Part shown: positions 6,710-13,938 of the stretch, piece after piece | Position numbering within the stretch: position 1 is the first letter of the stretch | Layout: every line of letters begins with the position of its first letter | Assembly (NCBI GenBank): GCA_031406795.1 | Contig: JANOHV010000071.1 | Coordinates: forward strand, 1 to 28,548 | Direction of reading: 5' to 3' | DNA from: DATDCY01 sp031406795 [NCBI: Candidatus Rokuibacteriota bacterium] | GTDB taxonomy: Bacteria > JAUVQV01 | DNA: 28,548 nucleotides | Notes under the pieces: generated by a model | The model's input: only the letters and a program-made list of their open reading frames with translations | What the model was told of the DNA's origin: nothing | The model's database searches: none | Translations under genes and position numbers: made by a program

Positions 6710-7541
6710 CGGCCTCGGTGCAGCCCCACAGCGCCACGCGGTTGGCGTCCAGCAGCGCCAGGGTCTCCTCGCGCTGCACGAACAGCGTGCGCCCGGCTTC
6801 GATCGCGAGCACGGCAGCCTGTGCGGCGACCACGGAGCGCGCAGTCTCGAGTCCGACGACCGGCACGTCGAAGCGGAAATCCTGGTCGGGCTTGGCGGTC
6901 TTGACGACGACGACACCCGGGCCGGCGACCTCGCCGCCGCGTCGAATCGTCAGGTCCGTCCCTTCGAGCGCCTCGACCGCGACCGGCGCCAGGTGCCTGA
7001 CGACTACGGTCTGGCCGATGTCGAGGCGGCCGATCTCGCGCGCCAGGCGGAAACCGAAGGCGATGTCGGCGCGCTCGTCCCGGTCCGGCTCGCGATGCGA
7101 GAGTCTTCCCGGTCTTGCGAAGAGCGCGCCGAGCCAGCGGCCGGCCTCCTCGACGACGATACCTTCGCGGGCCAGTTCGTCGACCACGGCGCGCAGGATG
7201 GTGTCGTCGCGGCGGTCCGACAGGCTCATCCAGATTCTCGCGGCGCGCAGGTCCGGGCGGAAGTCGCTGAACGTCCGCGCCTTGTGGACCTTGCCGAGCA
7301 GCAGCGCCGAGGCGACACCGGCGTCTCTGAAAGCGCGGATGAGCTTATCGACCTGGCCGAGGCGCAGGTCGTGGTAGACGTCCACCGCGTCGGCGAGGGC
7401 GAGGCGGGTCGGTTCGTCGAAACCGACGGCCACCACTCGGTGGCCGTCCGCGCGCAGCGTGCGCGCGGCGATCACGGGCAGTTCGCCGCGGCCGGCGATC
7501 AGGCCGACGGCGCGCCCGCTCGCGGGCTCAGGGCTGCTCAC
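6696..7541 (-). CDS. lpxI: UDP-2,3-diacylglucosamine pyrophosphatase LpxI
   Basis: A 281-residue DUF1009-family enzyme that hydrolyses UDP-2,3-diacylglucosamine to lipid X and UMP, the fourth step of lipid A synthesis. It replaces the unrelated LpxH of gammaproteobacteria. Seen: the N-terminal GLIAGRGELP (13-22) and the C-terminal catalytic region KPDQDFRFDVPVVGLET, whose Asp225 matches the catalytic Asp described for the Caulobacter enzyme. Its position between lpxA and lpxB is the usual setting for LpxI. The start is a GTG at 7541, 19 bases after the lpxA stop. The ribosome-binding site is weak, but no better start precedes the conserved GLIAG motif. Confidence 0.93.
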   Translation of the reverse strand: MSSPEPASGRAVGLIAGRGELPVIAARTLRADGHRVVAVGFDEPTRLALADAVDVYHDLRLGQVDKLIRAFRDAGVASALLLGKVHKARTFSDFRPDLRAARIWMSLSDRRDDTILRAVVDELAREGIVVEEAGRWLGALFARPGRLSHREPDRDERADIAFGFRLAREIGRLDIGQTVVVRHLAPVAVEALEGTDLTIRRGGEVAGPGVVVVKTAKPDQDFRFDVPVVGLETARSVVAAQAAVLAIEAGRTLFVQREETLALLDANRVALWGCTEADARA

Positions 7542-7560
7542 GAGACCGGCCGCCGGCTGC

Positions 7561-8337
7561 TCAACGGGTGACGCCGCGCTTGGTGGTGCGGATGAACTCG
7601 AGCATCTCCGCGGCTTCGGGCGAGGCGGGGAGCTGGCTCTCGACGGCGTCCATGGCGTTCTTCAGCGTGCGCCCGTCGCGGAAGAGGAGTTTGTAGGCCT
7701 TCTTGATGGCGGCGATGCGTTCCTCCGAAAAGCCGTGGCGCTTGAGGCCGACGAGGTTCAGCCCGTAGAGTTTCGCGCGCTCGCCCGAGGCGATGCAGAA
7801 GGGGGGGACATCGAGCGCCACGCCGCTGACACCGCCGATCATCGCCATGCGCCCGATCCGCGCCCACTGGTGCACGGCGACCAGGCCGCCGAGGATGGCG
7901 TGGTCGTCGATGCGGATGTGGCCGGCCAGCGCGGCGCAGTTCGCCATGATCACGTGGTTGCCGATCGTGCTGTCGTGCGCCACGTGGGCGTACGCCATGA
8001 AGAAGCAGTCGCTGCCGATGCGCGTGAGGCCGCCGCCCTTGACCGTGCCGCGGTTGACCGTGACGAACTCGCGAAAGACGTTGCGCTCGCCGATCTCCAG
8101 GCGCGTCGGCTCGCCCCGGTACCCCAGGTCCTGCGGCGGCGATCCGATCGAGGCGAACGGGAAGACGTGCGTGTCGGCGCCGATGGTGCACGGGCCGAGC
8201 ACGGAGGCGTGGTGCTCGACGCGCACGCGCTCCCCGAGGACGACGCCGGGGCCGATCACGACGAAGGGGCCGACCTCGACCCCGGCGCCGAGCCGGGCCC
8301 CGGGGTCGACGAGCGCCGAGGGGTGGACCCCCGCCAT
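7561..8337 (-). CDS. lpxA: Acyl-ACP--UDP-N-acetylglucosamine O-acyltransferase
   Basis: A 258-residue left-handed beta-helix acyltransferase that starts lipid A synthesis by adding a 3-hydroxyacyl chain to UDP-GlcNAc. Hexapeptide repeats run through roughly residues 5-185 (for example AGVHPSALVDPGARLGAG). The insert GSPPQDLGYRGEPTRLEIG and the catalytic His in YAHVAHDSTIGN are clear, and a helical C-terminal domain follows. The ATG at 8337 overlaps the fabZ stop in a TGATG arrangement. An in-frame GTG at 8340 immediately precedes it and cannot be excluded. It sits in the common order lpxD-fabZ-lpxA-lpxI-lpxB. Confidence 0.95.
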   Translation of the reverse strand: MAGVHPSALVDPGARLGAGVEVGPFVVIGPGVVLGERVRVEHHASVLGPCTIGADTHVFPFASIGSPPQDLGYRGEPTRLEIGERNVFREFVTVNRGTVKGGGLTRIGSDCFFMAYAHVAHDSTIGNHVIMANCAALAGHIRIDDHAILGGLVAVHQWARIGRMAMIGGVSGVALDVPPFCIASGERAKLYGLNLVGLKRHGFSEERIAAIKKAYKLLFRDGRTLKNAMDAVESQLPASPEAAEMLEFIRTTKRGVTR

Positions 8338-8783
8338 CACGCGTCCCCCTTGTCCTTGGCGATCATCGCCTGGAGCACTGCGTCGCAGACGAGGGTGTCC
8401 CCGACGAAGGCTTTGCCGTCGACGCGCCAGATCGTGCCCCGGCGCTGTTCGATGGCGATCTCGAAGCGCAGCTGGTCGCCGGGGACCACGGGCTTGCGAA
8501 AACGCGCGCGATCGATCGTCAGGAAGAAGACCTTGCGCTCGCCCACGTCCTCGCCGAGCAGGTGCATTGCGAGAAAGCCGCCGGCCTGCGCCATCGCCTC
8601 GACGATCAGCACGCCCGGCATGATCGGGAACCCGGGGAAGTGACCGGCGAAGAAGGGCTCGTTGATGGTGACGTTCTTGATGGCCACCAGTTTCCTGCCT
8701 TCGATGGAGATCACGCGGTCGAAGAGCAGGAACGGATAGCGGTGGGGGATCTTGTCCATGATTTTGCGCACGTCGTAGAGCAT
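8337..8783 (-). CDS. fabZ: 3-hydroxyacyl-[acyl-carrier-protein] dehydratase FabZ
   Basis: A 148-residue hot-dog-fold dehydratase of type II fatty acid synthesis, converting (3R)-hydroxyacyl-ACP to trans-2-enoyl-ACP. The catalytic pair is visible as His48 in FFAGHFPGFPIMPG and Glu62 in LIVEAMAQ. The IPHRYPFLLFDRV start is typical, and length is normal. FabZ competes with LpxA and LpxD for 3-hydroxyacyl-ACP, which explains its place between lpxD and lpxA. It lies 7 bases after lpxD and overlaps lpxA by its stop codon. Confidence 0.96.
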   Translation of the reverse strand: MLYDVRKIMDKIPHRYPFLLFDRVISIEGRKLVAIKNVTINEPFFAGHFPGFPIMPGVLIVEAMAQAGGFLAMHLLGEDVGERKVFFLTIDRARFRKPVVPGDQLRFEIAIEQRRGTIWRVDGKAFVGDTLVCDAVLQAMIAKDKGDA

Positions 8784-8790
8784 GACTCGG

Positions 8791-9873
8791 CTACCTCCCC
8801 TGTTCGTTCGGGATGCCCGCGGCGGCTTCGGCCGCCGCGAGGCGTTTTTCGATTTCTGCCAGCCGCCGGCGCAGGTGCGGCAGTTGCTCGAAGATCGCCT
8901 GGCACTTCAGGAAATCGCGGAGCGGCTGCGGGCCGTAGCCCGCGACGGTGGCGCCGGGGTCGACGTGCCGGAGCACCGAGGTCCGTGCGGCGACGCGGGC
9001 GCCGGAACCGACGACTGCGTGGTCGGCGAGCGCGACCCGGCCGGCGAGCACCGCCCCGTCGCCGATCTTCGCGCTGCCGGCAATCCCGCACTGGGAGACG
9101 ATGATTGCATGCTCGCCGATCGTCACGTTGTGGGCGATCTGCACGAGGTTGTCGATCTTGGTCCCGCGGCCGATCCGCGTCGCGCCGGTGGTGGCGCGGT
9201 CGACGGTCGTGCCGGCGCCGATCTCGACGTCGTCGCCGATCTCAACCGTGCCGACCTGCGGGATCTTGCGGTGCGCGCGCCCGTCGAAGACAAAGCCGAA
9301 GCCTTCGCTGCCGACGACCGCCCCCGGATGCACGATGACTCGCGCCCCCAGGGTGACGCGCTCGAGCACGATCGCCCCGGGATGCAGCAGCGTCTCGGGG
9401 CCGATCGCGGCTTCGGAACCGACGTGGGCGTGCGGGTGCAGCACGGCGCGGGCGCCGATGCGGGCCCGCGCGCCGATGTAGCAGAAGGCGCCTACCGAGG
9501 CGGTCGGGTCCACCACGGCCCCCGGCTCGATCACCGCCGAGGGGTGGATCCCGGCCGGCGGGTGTGCCGCCGGGTGAAAGAGCGCGAGCGCCCCCGCGAA
9601 TGCGAGCCGCGGGTTGTCGACGCGGATCAAGTTGCGGCCGGGGAGTTCGAGCCCCGCGGGCAGGAAGAACGCCCCGGCCTTTCCGGCGGCCGCGGCGGGC
9701 AGCTGCCGCACGCCCTCGGCAAAGCTCACGTCCTGCGGTCCGGCCTCCGCGAGCCCGGCCGCGCCGCTGAGTTCGAACCCCTGATCCCCCTCGGCGTGTC
9801 CCCCCGAACGCTCGGCGAGTTGCGCGAGGGTGACGCGCGGCCCCGCTGCGCTACTTGGCGCCTTCGGCGTCAT
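8791..9873 (-). CDS. lpxD: UDP-3-O-(3-hydroxyacyl)glucosamine N-acyltransferase
   Basis: A 360-residue acyltransferase that adds the second 3-hydroxyacyl chain (N-linked) in lipid A synthesis. An N-terminal uridine-binding domain (about 14-105, including DVSFAEG and [13 protein letters not shown]) precedes a left-handed beta-helix with many hexapeptides (about 108-320). The catalytic His248 lies in [15 protein letters not shown], and GSEGFGF and [13 protein letters not shown] are family landmarks. A charged C-terminal helix follows ([18 protein letters not shown]). The ATG start lies 23 bases inside the end of the skp gene. No clear ribosome-binding site is visible, so coupling to skp translation is likely. 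Confidence 0.94.
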   Translation of the reverse strand: MTPKAPSSAAGPRVTLAQLAERSGGHAEGDQGFELSGAAGLAEAGPQDVSFAEGVRQLPAAAAGKAGAFFLPAGLELPGRNLIRVDNPRLAFAGALALFHPAAHPPAGIHPSAVIEPGAVVDPTASVGAFCYIGARARIGARAVLHPHAHVGSEAAIGPETLLHPGAIVLERVTLGARVIVHPGAVVGSEGFGFVFDGRAHRKIPQVGTVEIGDDVEIGAGTTVDRATTGATRIGRGTKIDNLVQIAHNVTIGEHAIIVSQCGIAGSAKIGDGAVLAGRVALADHAVVGSGARVAARTSVLRHVDPGATVAGYGPQPLRDFLKCQAIFEQLPHLRRRLAEIEKRLAAAEAAAGIPNEQGR

Positions 9874-10381
9874 AGCGCTTGATGAGCGTCTCCGTCAGAT
9901 CGATGGTGGTCGGTGCGTACAGAATCGCGCTGTACTGCTTCTCGAGCACGAGGGTGTAGCTCCCCTCCTTGCCGATCTTCTCGATCACCTTGAGCAGATC
10001 CTTGCGGATGCCGTCGGTGAACTCGGACTCGCGGCGCCCGAACTCCTCCTTGAGGTCGCTCAAGGTGCGGCTGTAATCGCGCTCCAGGGTCCGGACCTCG
10101 CTCTCCCGCGTCTTGCGCGTGTCCTCGTTGAGCAGCAGGCCCTGCTTGTCGAGTTCGTCCTTTTTCTTTTCGAGCGCTTCCTTCTGCTTCTGCAAACCGC
10201 CCTTGCGCTCCTCCATCAGCTTCTGCAGCTCGCCGAGGGCTTTCTTGCCGGACTTGGACTCGTTGAGGGCCTTCTGCATGTCGATGAAGGCGAGTTTCAC
10301 CGTTTCCTGGGCCGCGGCGGTCCCGGCGGCGAGCAGAATGCAGAGGGCGGCCGCTGCGGCGATTCTGGCGGGCACGTGCAT
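9851..10381 (-). CDS. skp: OmpH/Skp-family periplasmic chaperone
   Basis: A 176-residue secreted protein. The signal peptide (1-24, cleavage after GTAAA) is followed by [21 protein letters not shown], the conserved beginning of OmpH/Skp proteins, then a long charged coiled coil (about 50-125) forming the chaperone tentacles, and a C-terminal beta segment. Skp holds unfolded outer-membrane proteins for delivery to the Bam complex. Neighbouring bamA and the lpx genes fit this role. The start is supported by AAAGGAG five bases upstream. A TATAAT promoter box lies about 70 bases upstream, making this the first gene of the skp-lpxD-fabZ-lpxA-lpxI-lpxB operon. Confidence 0.9.
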   Translation of the reverse strand: MHVPARIAAAAALCILLAAGTAAAQETVKLAFIDMQKALNESKSGKKALGELQKLMEERKGGLQKQKEALEKKKDELDKQGLLLNEDTRKTRESEVRTLERDYSRTLSDLKEEFGRRESEFTDGIRKDLLKVIEKIGKEGSYTLVLEKQYSAILYAPTTIDLTETLIKRYDAEGAK

Positions 10382-10449
10382 GGAGGCTCCTTTCGTGTTC
10401 GCACCACGGGGCGACCGTCAGCCCCAATCCATAACCGATACAAAATCGC

Positions 10450-10478
10450 ATTATAACCCGCCATGTTCGTTTGCGAAA
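10450..10478 (-). promoter_or_regulatory. Promoter of the skp-lpx operon
   Basis: A perfect TATAAT (10450-10455 on the minus strand) has a weak -35 TTTCGC (10473-10478) 17 bases upstream. The leader to the skp ATG is about 65 bases. The perfect -10 in an otherwise GC-rich setting is the main support. Confidence 0.55.
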
Positions 10479-10527
10479 GGAGTACCCGCGTACACGGCAG
10501 GCCTTCAGTGAAGTGCGCTAGCTTTTC

Positions 10528-10620
10528 CCGTTCGTGGTGAGCCTGTCGAACCACGAACGGAAAGTCTTCAGACAAGCGCCCTTCGACCGTTCGACAAGCT
10601 CACGGCTCAGGGCAAACGGC
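10528..10620. repeat. Pair of inverted REP-like elements
   Basis: The first unit (10528-10560) is a palindrome, CCGTTCGTGGT / ACCACGAACGG. The two units also face each other: GTGAGCCTGTCGAAC (10537-10551) is the inverse of GTTCGACAAGCTCAC (10589-10603) with one mismatch. This CGTTCGTGGTGAGC.TGTCGAAC type is a known class of REP repeat in several proteobacteria, from memory. It separates the DUF155 gene from the skp promoter within a 318-base gap that holds no gene. Confidence 0.75.
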
Positions 10621-10699
10621 ACGGATCGGGCCACCGTTCAATGAAGGGTTACCGCACCCGCACCGCCAGGGCGCAGAACGACTTCGAGCCGCGCCCGGG

Positions 10700-11497
10700 T
10701 CAACGATGCAGCAGTTCGCCGACAGTGATCATGATCTCGATCACGATCAACGCGACGATGTACCACTCGACCCGGAGGCTGCGCCGGTTGTACTGCAGCG
10801 TGAGCAGCGTGTTTGCGGTGCGCGCGATCAGATCGAGCTTGCGCTCGAGCGCGTGGTGGCGCTCCGTCAGTTCGTATTCCTCGACCAGGCGCTGGTGAAG
10901 CCGCTCCAGGTCGGCGCGTTCCCAGAGGGCTTCCGGCTTCTCCTCGACCTCGACCCGCCCGACCATCCGCTGCTGGATGTCGAGCGTCCGGCCGATGTGA
11001 CGCAGCAGTTGCCGCCCGTGGAAGCGCGAGCGGCCCCGCTCGCGCAGGTCCTCGGCCAGGGGCTCGATCTCGTCGAAGACCGCGGCGACCGTCGTCTCGT
11101 AGTGGGCGAGCACGGTGCTCTTGGCCAGCGCGTCGGCGACCACCTGCAGTCGCTCGGCGTCGAAGGCCTGCAGCGCGAGCCGGCCGTCGACGATCCGCTC
11201 CTCGGCGCCGGGGGCGAGGGCGACCTCGATCTCCTCGCTCTCAACGGCGGGATACGCCTCGCTCACCAGGGGCAGCAGGGACTCGAGAAAGGCCCCGGAC
11301 TCGGCCGCGTCGAGGCCGAAGAGCACGACGACGCCGTAACGGAAGAGAATCGCGCAGCCGCCGGCGCCGGCCTCGACGACGAGCGGCGCGGAAGCGAGCC
11401 GGGTGAACGACTCGAGCGCGCGCACGTTGATGTGGTGCCCGGCGAGCAGCGCCCGCGCGGTGATGGTCTGCCGGCCCGCCAGACGTTCGAGCGTCAC
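10700..11497 (-). CDS. RMD1/YagE family (DUF155) protein
   Basis: A 265-residue protein. The C-terminus carries the family signature: a helical region, then LIARTANTLLTLQYNRRSLRVEW and a final transmembrane helix (about 244-260, YIVALIVIEIMITVGEL). The N-terminal half contains the AILFRYGVVVLFG strand region typical of DUF155. Eukaryotic members (yeast Rmd1, human RMND1) are mitochondrial inner-membrane proteins linked to translation or meiotic division. The bacterial role is unknown. The GTG start at 11497 has a strong GGGAGGTGA Shine-Dalgarno (11502-11510). The gene lies between bamA and skp on the same strand but is bounded by palindromic repeats on both sides, so it may be a separate transcript. 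Confidence 0.8.
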   Translation of the reverse strand: MTLERLAGRQTITARALLAGHHINVRALESFTRLASAPLVVEAGAGGCAILFRYGVVVLFGLDAAESGAFLESLLPLVSEAYPAVESEEIEVALAPGAEERIVDGRLALQAFDAERLQVVADALAKSTVLAHYETTVAAVFDEIEPLAEDLRERGRSRFHGRQLLRHIGRTLDIQQRMVGRVEVEEKPEALWERADLERLHQRLVEEYELTERHHALERKLDLIARTANTLLTLQYNRRSLRVEWYIVALIVIEIMITVGELLHR

Positions 11498-11605
11498 GAA
11501 GTCACCTCCCGAAAATCGCCAATGTTGCTACGATACACCCGCAGCGGGGAGGATGACCAGCCGCAGCAGATGGGCCTGAAAGGAACGGAGAGGCAGCTCG
11601 GAATG

Positions 11606-11647
11606 GTCCAGGCGCCTGACGCCGCAGATGGGCCCTTTTCAGCGGCC
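11606..11647. repeat. Shortened copy of the palindromic intergenic element (copy 2)
   Basis: The block 11620-11647 repeats 28 bases of the right end of the 5448-5573 element with a single difference. GGTCCAGGCG (11606-11615 region) corresponds to that element's left arm, so the middle appears deleted, leaving a compact hairpin. It begins 8 bases after the bamA stop, so both copies sit directly 3' of an envelope gene. Confidence 0.75.
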
Positions 11648-11655
11648 GTAACGAT

Positions 11656-13938
11656 CTAGAAGAAGTTGCCGATCATGAAGGCCCAGTCCGACTTCGGCTC
11701 CCCCTCCTTGCGGTCCAGGATATAGCCCCACTCGAGGCGGAAGGGACCGATCGGGGACATCCAGCGGATGCCGAAGCCGGCGCTTTCGCGGAAATCGCGG
11801 ATCGAGATCGCATCGCCCTGGTCCCAGGCGTTGCCCGCGTCCACGAACAGCACGAGATTGAACCCCTGGGCCGGGGCGATCGGCAGGATGATCTCGGTGT
11901 TGAAGTACAGTTGCTGGAAACCGCCCTTCGGGTCGCCGTTCTCATCCTTCGGGCCGACCGAACGCGAAGGGAAGCCGCGCATCGACAGGATGCCGCCGAG
12001 AAAAAACTTCTCGTAGATCGGTGGCGTGCGCCCGTCGAAGCCCTGGATATTGCCGTACTCGCCGTGGACCATGCCCACAAGTTTCGCGGGCAGCGGCACG
12101 TAGGAACTCTGCTCCAGCTCGTACTTCGTGAAATAGTTGTCCCCCCCGAGCAGCCCGCCGGCGTACTCGCCGGAGACCGAGGTGCGGTTGCCGCGCGTCG
12201 GATTCATGAAGTTGTCGCGCGTGTCGCGCACCAGCGAGAGCCGCAGGCTGTTGGTCGACCGCTGGCCGGACTGTTCCTTGATGTAGTTCGACGCGGTCTC
12301 CTCGTTGATGTCGCTCACGGTCACCGTCTCGTGCTTGACGCTGACGAACGAGCGGATGTACTCGCCGAGGCTGCGCCCGAAGGTCAGGCGACCGCCGATC
12401 GACTTGCGGTCGTACTCGTCGTACTCGCGCATCGTGTCGTAGATCGAGAACCCGGCGGACCAGGCGCTGTCGAAGAGCGACGGCTCGGTGAAACTGAGCG
12501 AGTAATTCGTCCGCACCGGCGATTTCTCGAAGGTCAGCGCCAGGGAATGCCCGCGCCCGAACAGGTTGCTCTCCGAGACGCGCAGTTGGCCGGTGAGCTT
12601 GTCCTCCGAGCTGTAGCCGATGCCGAACGTGATGGCGCCCGTGAGCCGCTCCTTGACCTCGATGTCGATGTCGATCACGTCGTCGCCCCGCGGTCGGGGC
12701 ACGATTTCGACGGCGTCGAAGAACCCGAGGTTCGTCACCCGCTGACGGCTGCGGCGCAGGGCTTCGCTGTTGAAGATCTCCCCTTCGCTGAAGGTCAGCT
12801 CCCGGCGCACGATCTTGTCGCGGGTCGAGACGTTGCCGCTGACCGAGATCCTGCCGAAGCGGGCCTCCGGACCGCGCTCGACGAGAAAAGTCACGTCGAT
12901 GGTCCGTTTCTCCGGGTCGAGTTTCGTGGCGTAATCCAGCTTCACGAAGGCGAAGCCGCGGCTGGCGTAGCGCTGATTCATGGCGTACAGGCCCTGGGCG
13001 AACGCGGAGCGGCGGAAGATCTCGCCCTCCTGGAGGCCGACGAAACGCCTGATCTCCTCGAGCGACAGGAAATCGTCGCCCTCCTGCGTCATGACGCCGA
13101 GGCGATACTGCAGGCCCTCGGTCACCGGGATCGCGACCCGCACGACCCTGCCGGTGTCGTCGACGGCGACCTCCGGCTCGCCGACGCGCACCTCGAGATA
13201 GCCGCGGTCCTGATAGTAGCTGACGATCCGTTGGCGGTCCTCCTGGAGCACATCCTGCTGGAGCTTGCCGGATCCCGAAATCCAGGAAAAGATCGTCCAG
13301 GGCTCGGTCTTCATTTCGCCGAGCAGCTTGCTCACGGGGATGGACTTGACGCCGCTCAGCGAAATCTCGACGAGGCGATATTTCCGGCCCTCCTCGACGA
13401 CCGCCTTGATCCGCACCCGGCCTTCGCCGGCCGGCTCGACCGCCGTGCGCACCAGGGCCTGGTAGTACCCTTTTTCGCGGTAGAGCGCCCGCATCCGCTC
13501 AACCGCCGCGGCGACCGCGATCGGGCTGTACGGCACCGTGAGCGGCAGCGCGGCCTTCTCGCGCAGGTCTTCGGTCTTGATTTCCTTGTTGCCCTCGATC
13601 GCAAGAACGCTCACCAGCGGGCGCTCGACGACCCGGAACGTCACGCGCATCCCGCCTTCGAAGGCTTCGGCGTCGACCTTGATGTCCTCGAACGACCCGA
13701 GCTCGAACAGCGAGCGCACGTCCCGGGAGACCTGTTCGGCGTCGTAAGGCGCTCCCTCGCGGCTGCCGATGCGCGCGCGCACCGTCGCCTGCTCGACCAT
13801 CCGGGTGCCGGCGATGACGATCTCGCGAATCTCGGGCGCCGGCGCCGACGCATCCTCGGCGCCCGCCGGCGCGGCCGCCAGCAGCGCGAGGATCGAAGCG
13901 GCGAGCAGCGACCGGATGCTGCGGCTACGCAGCCGCAT
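11656..13938 (-). CDS. bamA: Outer-membrane protein assembly factor BamA (Omp85)
   Basis: A 760-residue outer-membrane insertase. A signal peptide (about 1-27, ending APAGA) is followed by POTRA domains over roughly residues 35-360 (first one IREIVIAGTRMVEQATVRARIG; later VSVLAIEGNKEIKTEDL and GRISVSGNVSTRDKIVRRELTFSEGE) and then a 16-stranded beta-barrel. The lid-lock motif appears as MRGFPSRSVGP (VRGF/Y in most homologues), and the protein ends with Phe, a beta-signal. BamA folds and inserts barrel proteins, with Skp (encoded nearby) as supplier. The frame is open upstream to 14121, but the ATG at 13938 gives the signal peptide and overlaps the clpC stop (TGATG), implying coupling to clpC. 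Confidence 0.95.
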   Translation of the reverse strand: MRLRSRSIRSLLAASILALLAAAPAGAEDASAPAPEIREIVIAGTRMVEQATVRARIGSREGAPYDAEQVSRDVRSLFELGSFEDIKVDAEAFEGGMRVTFRVVERPLVSVLAIEGNKEIKTEDLREKAALPLTVPYSPIAVAAAVERMRALYREKGYYQALVRTAVEPAGEGRVRIKAVVEEGRKYRLVEISLSGVKSIPVSKLLGEMKTEPWTIFSWISGSGKLQQDVLQEDRQRIVSYYQDRGYLEVRVGEPEVAVDDTGRVVRVAIPVTEGLQYRLGVMTQEGDDFLSLEEIRRFVGLQEGEIFRRSAFAQGLYAMNQRYASRGFAFVKLDYATKLDPEKRTIDVTFLVERGPEARFGRISVSGNVSTRDKIVRRELTFSEGEIFNSEALRRSRQRVTNLGFFDAVEIVPRPRGDDVIDIDIEVKERLTGAITFGIGYSSEDKLTGQLRVSESNLFGRGHSLALTFEKSPVRTNYSLSFTEPSLFDSAWSAGFSIYDTMREYDEYDRKSIGGRLTFGRSLGEYIRSFVSVKHETVTVSDINEETASNYIKEQSGQRSTNSLRLSLVRDTRDNFMNPTRGNRTSVSGEYAGGLLGGDNYFTKYELEQSSYVPLPAKLVGMVHGEYGNIQGFDGRTPPIYEKFFLGGILSMRGFPSRSVGPKDENGDPKGGFQQLYFNTEIILPIAPAQGFNLVLFVDAGNAWDQGDAISIRDFRESAGFGIRWMSPIGPFRLEWGYILDRKEGEPKSDWAFMIGNFF

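Noticed and set aside
6710-6916. N-terminal extension of lpxB by 69 residues
   Set aside because: The extension is Ser/Arg/Pro-rich, lies wholly within lpxI, and the family N-terminus starts at MPGPEIFISAGE.
10297-10575. Small minus-strand frame upstream of skp containing FVVRQAHHERE
   Set aside because: This peptide is simply the translation of the REP-type repeat, so it marks the repeat rather than a gene.
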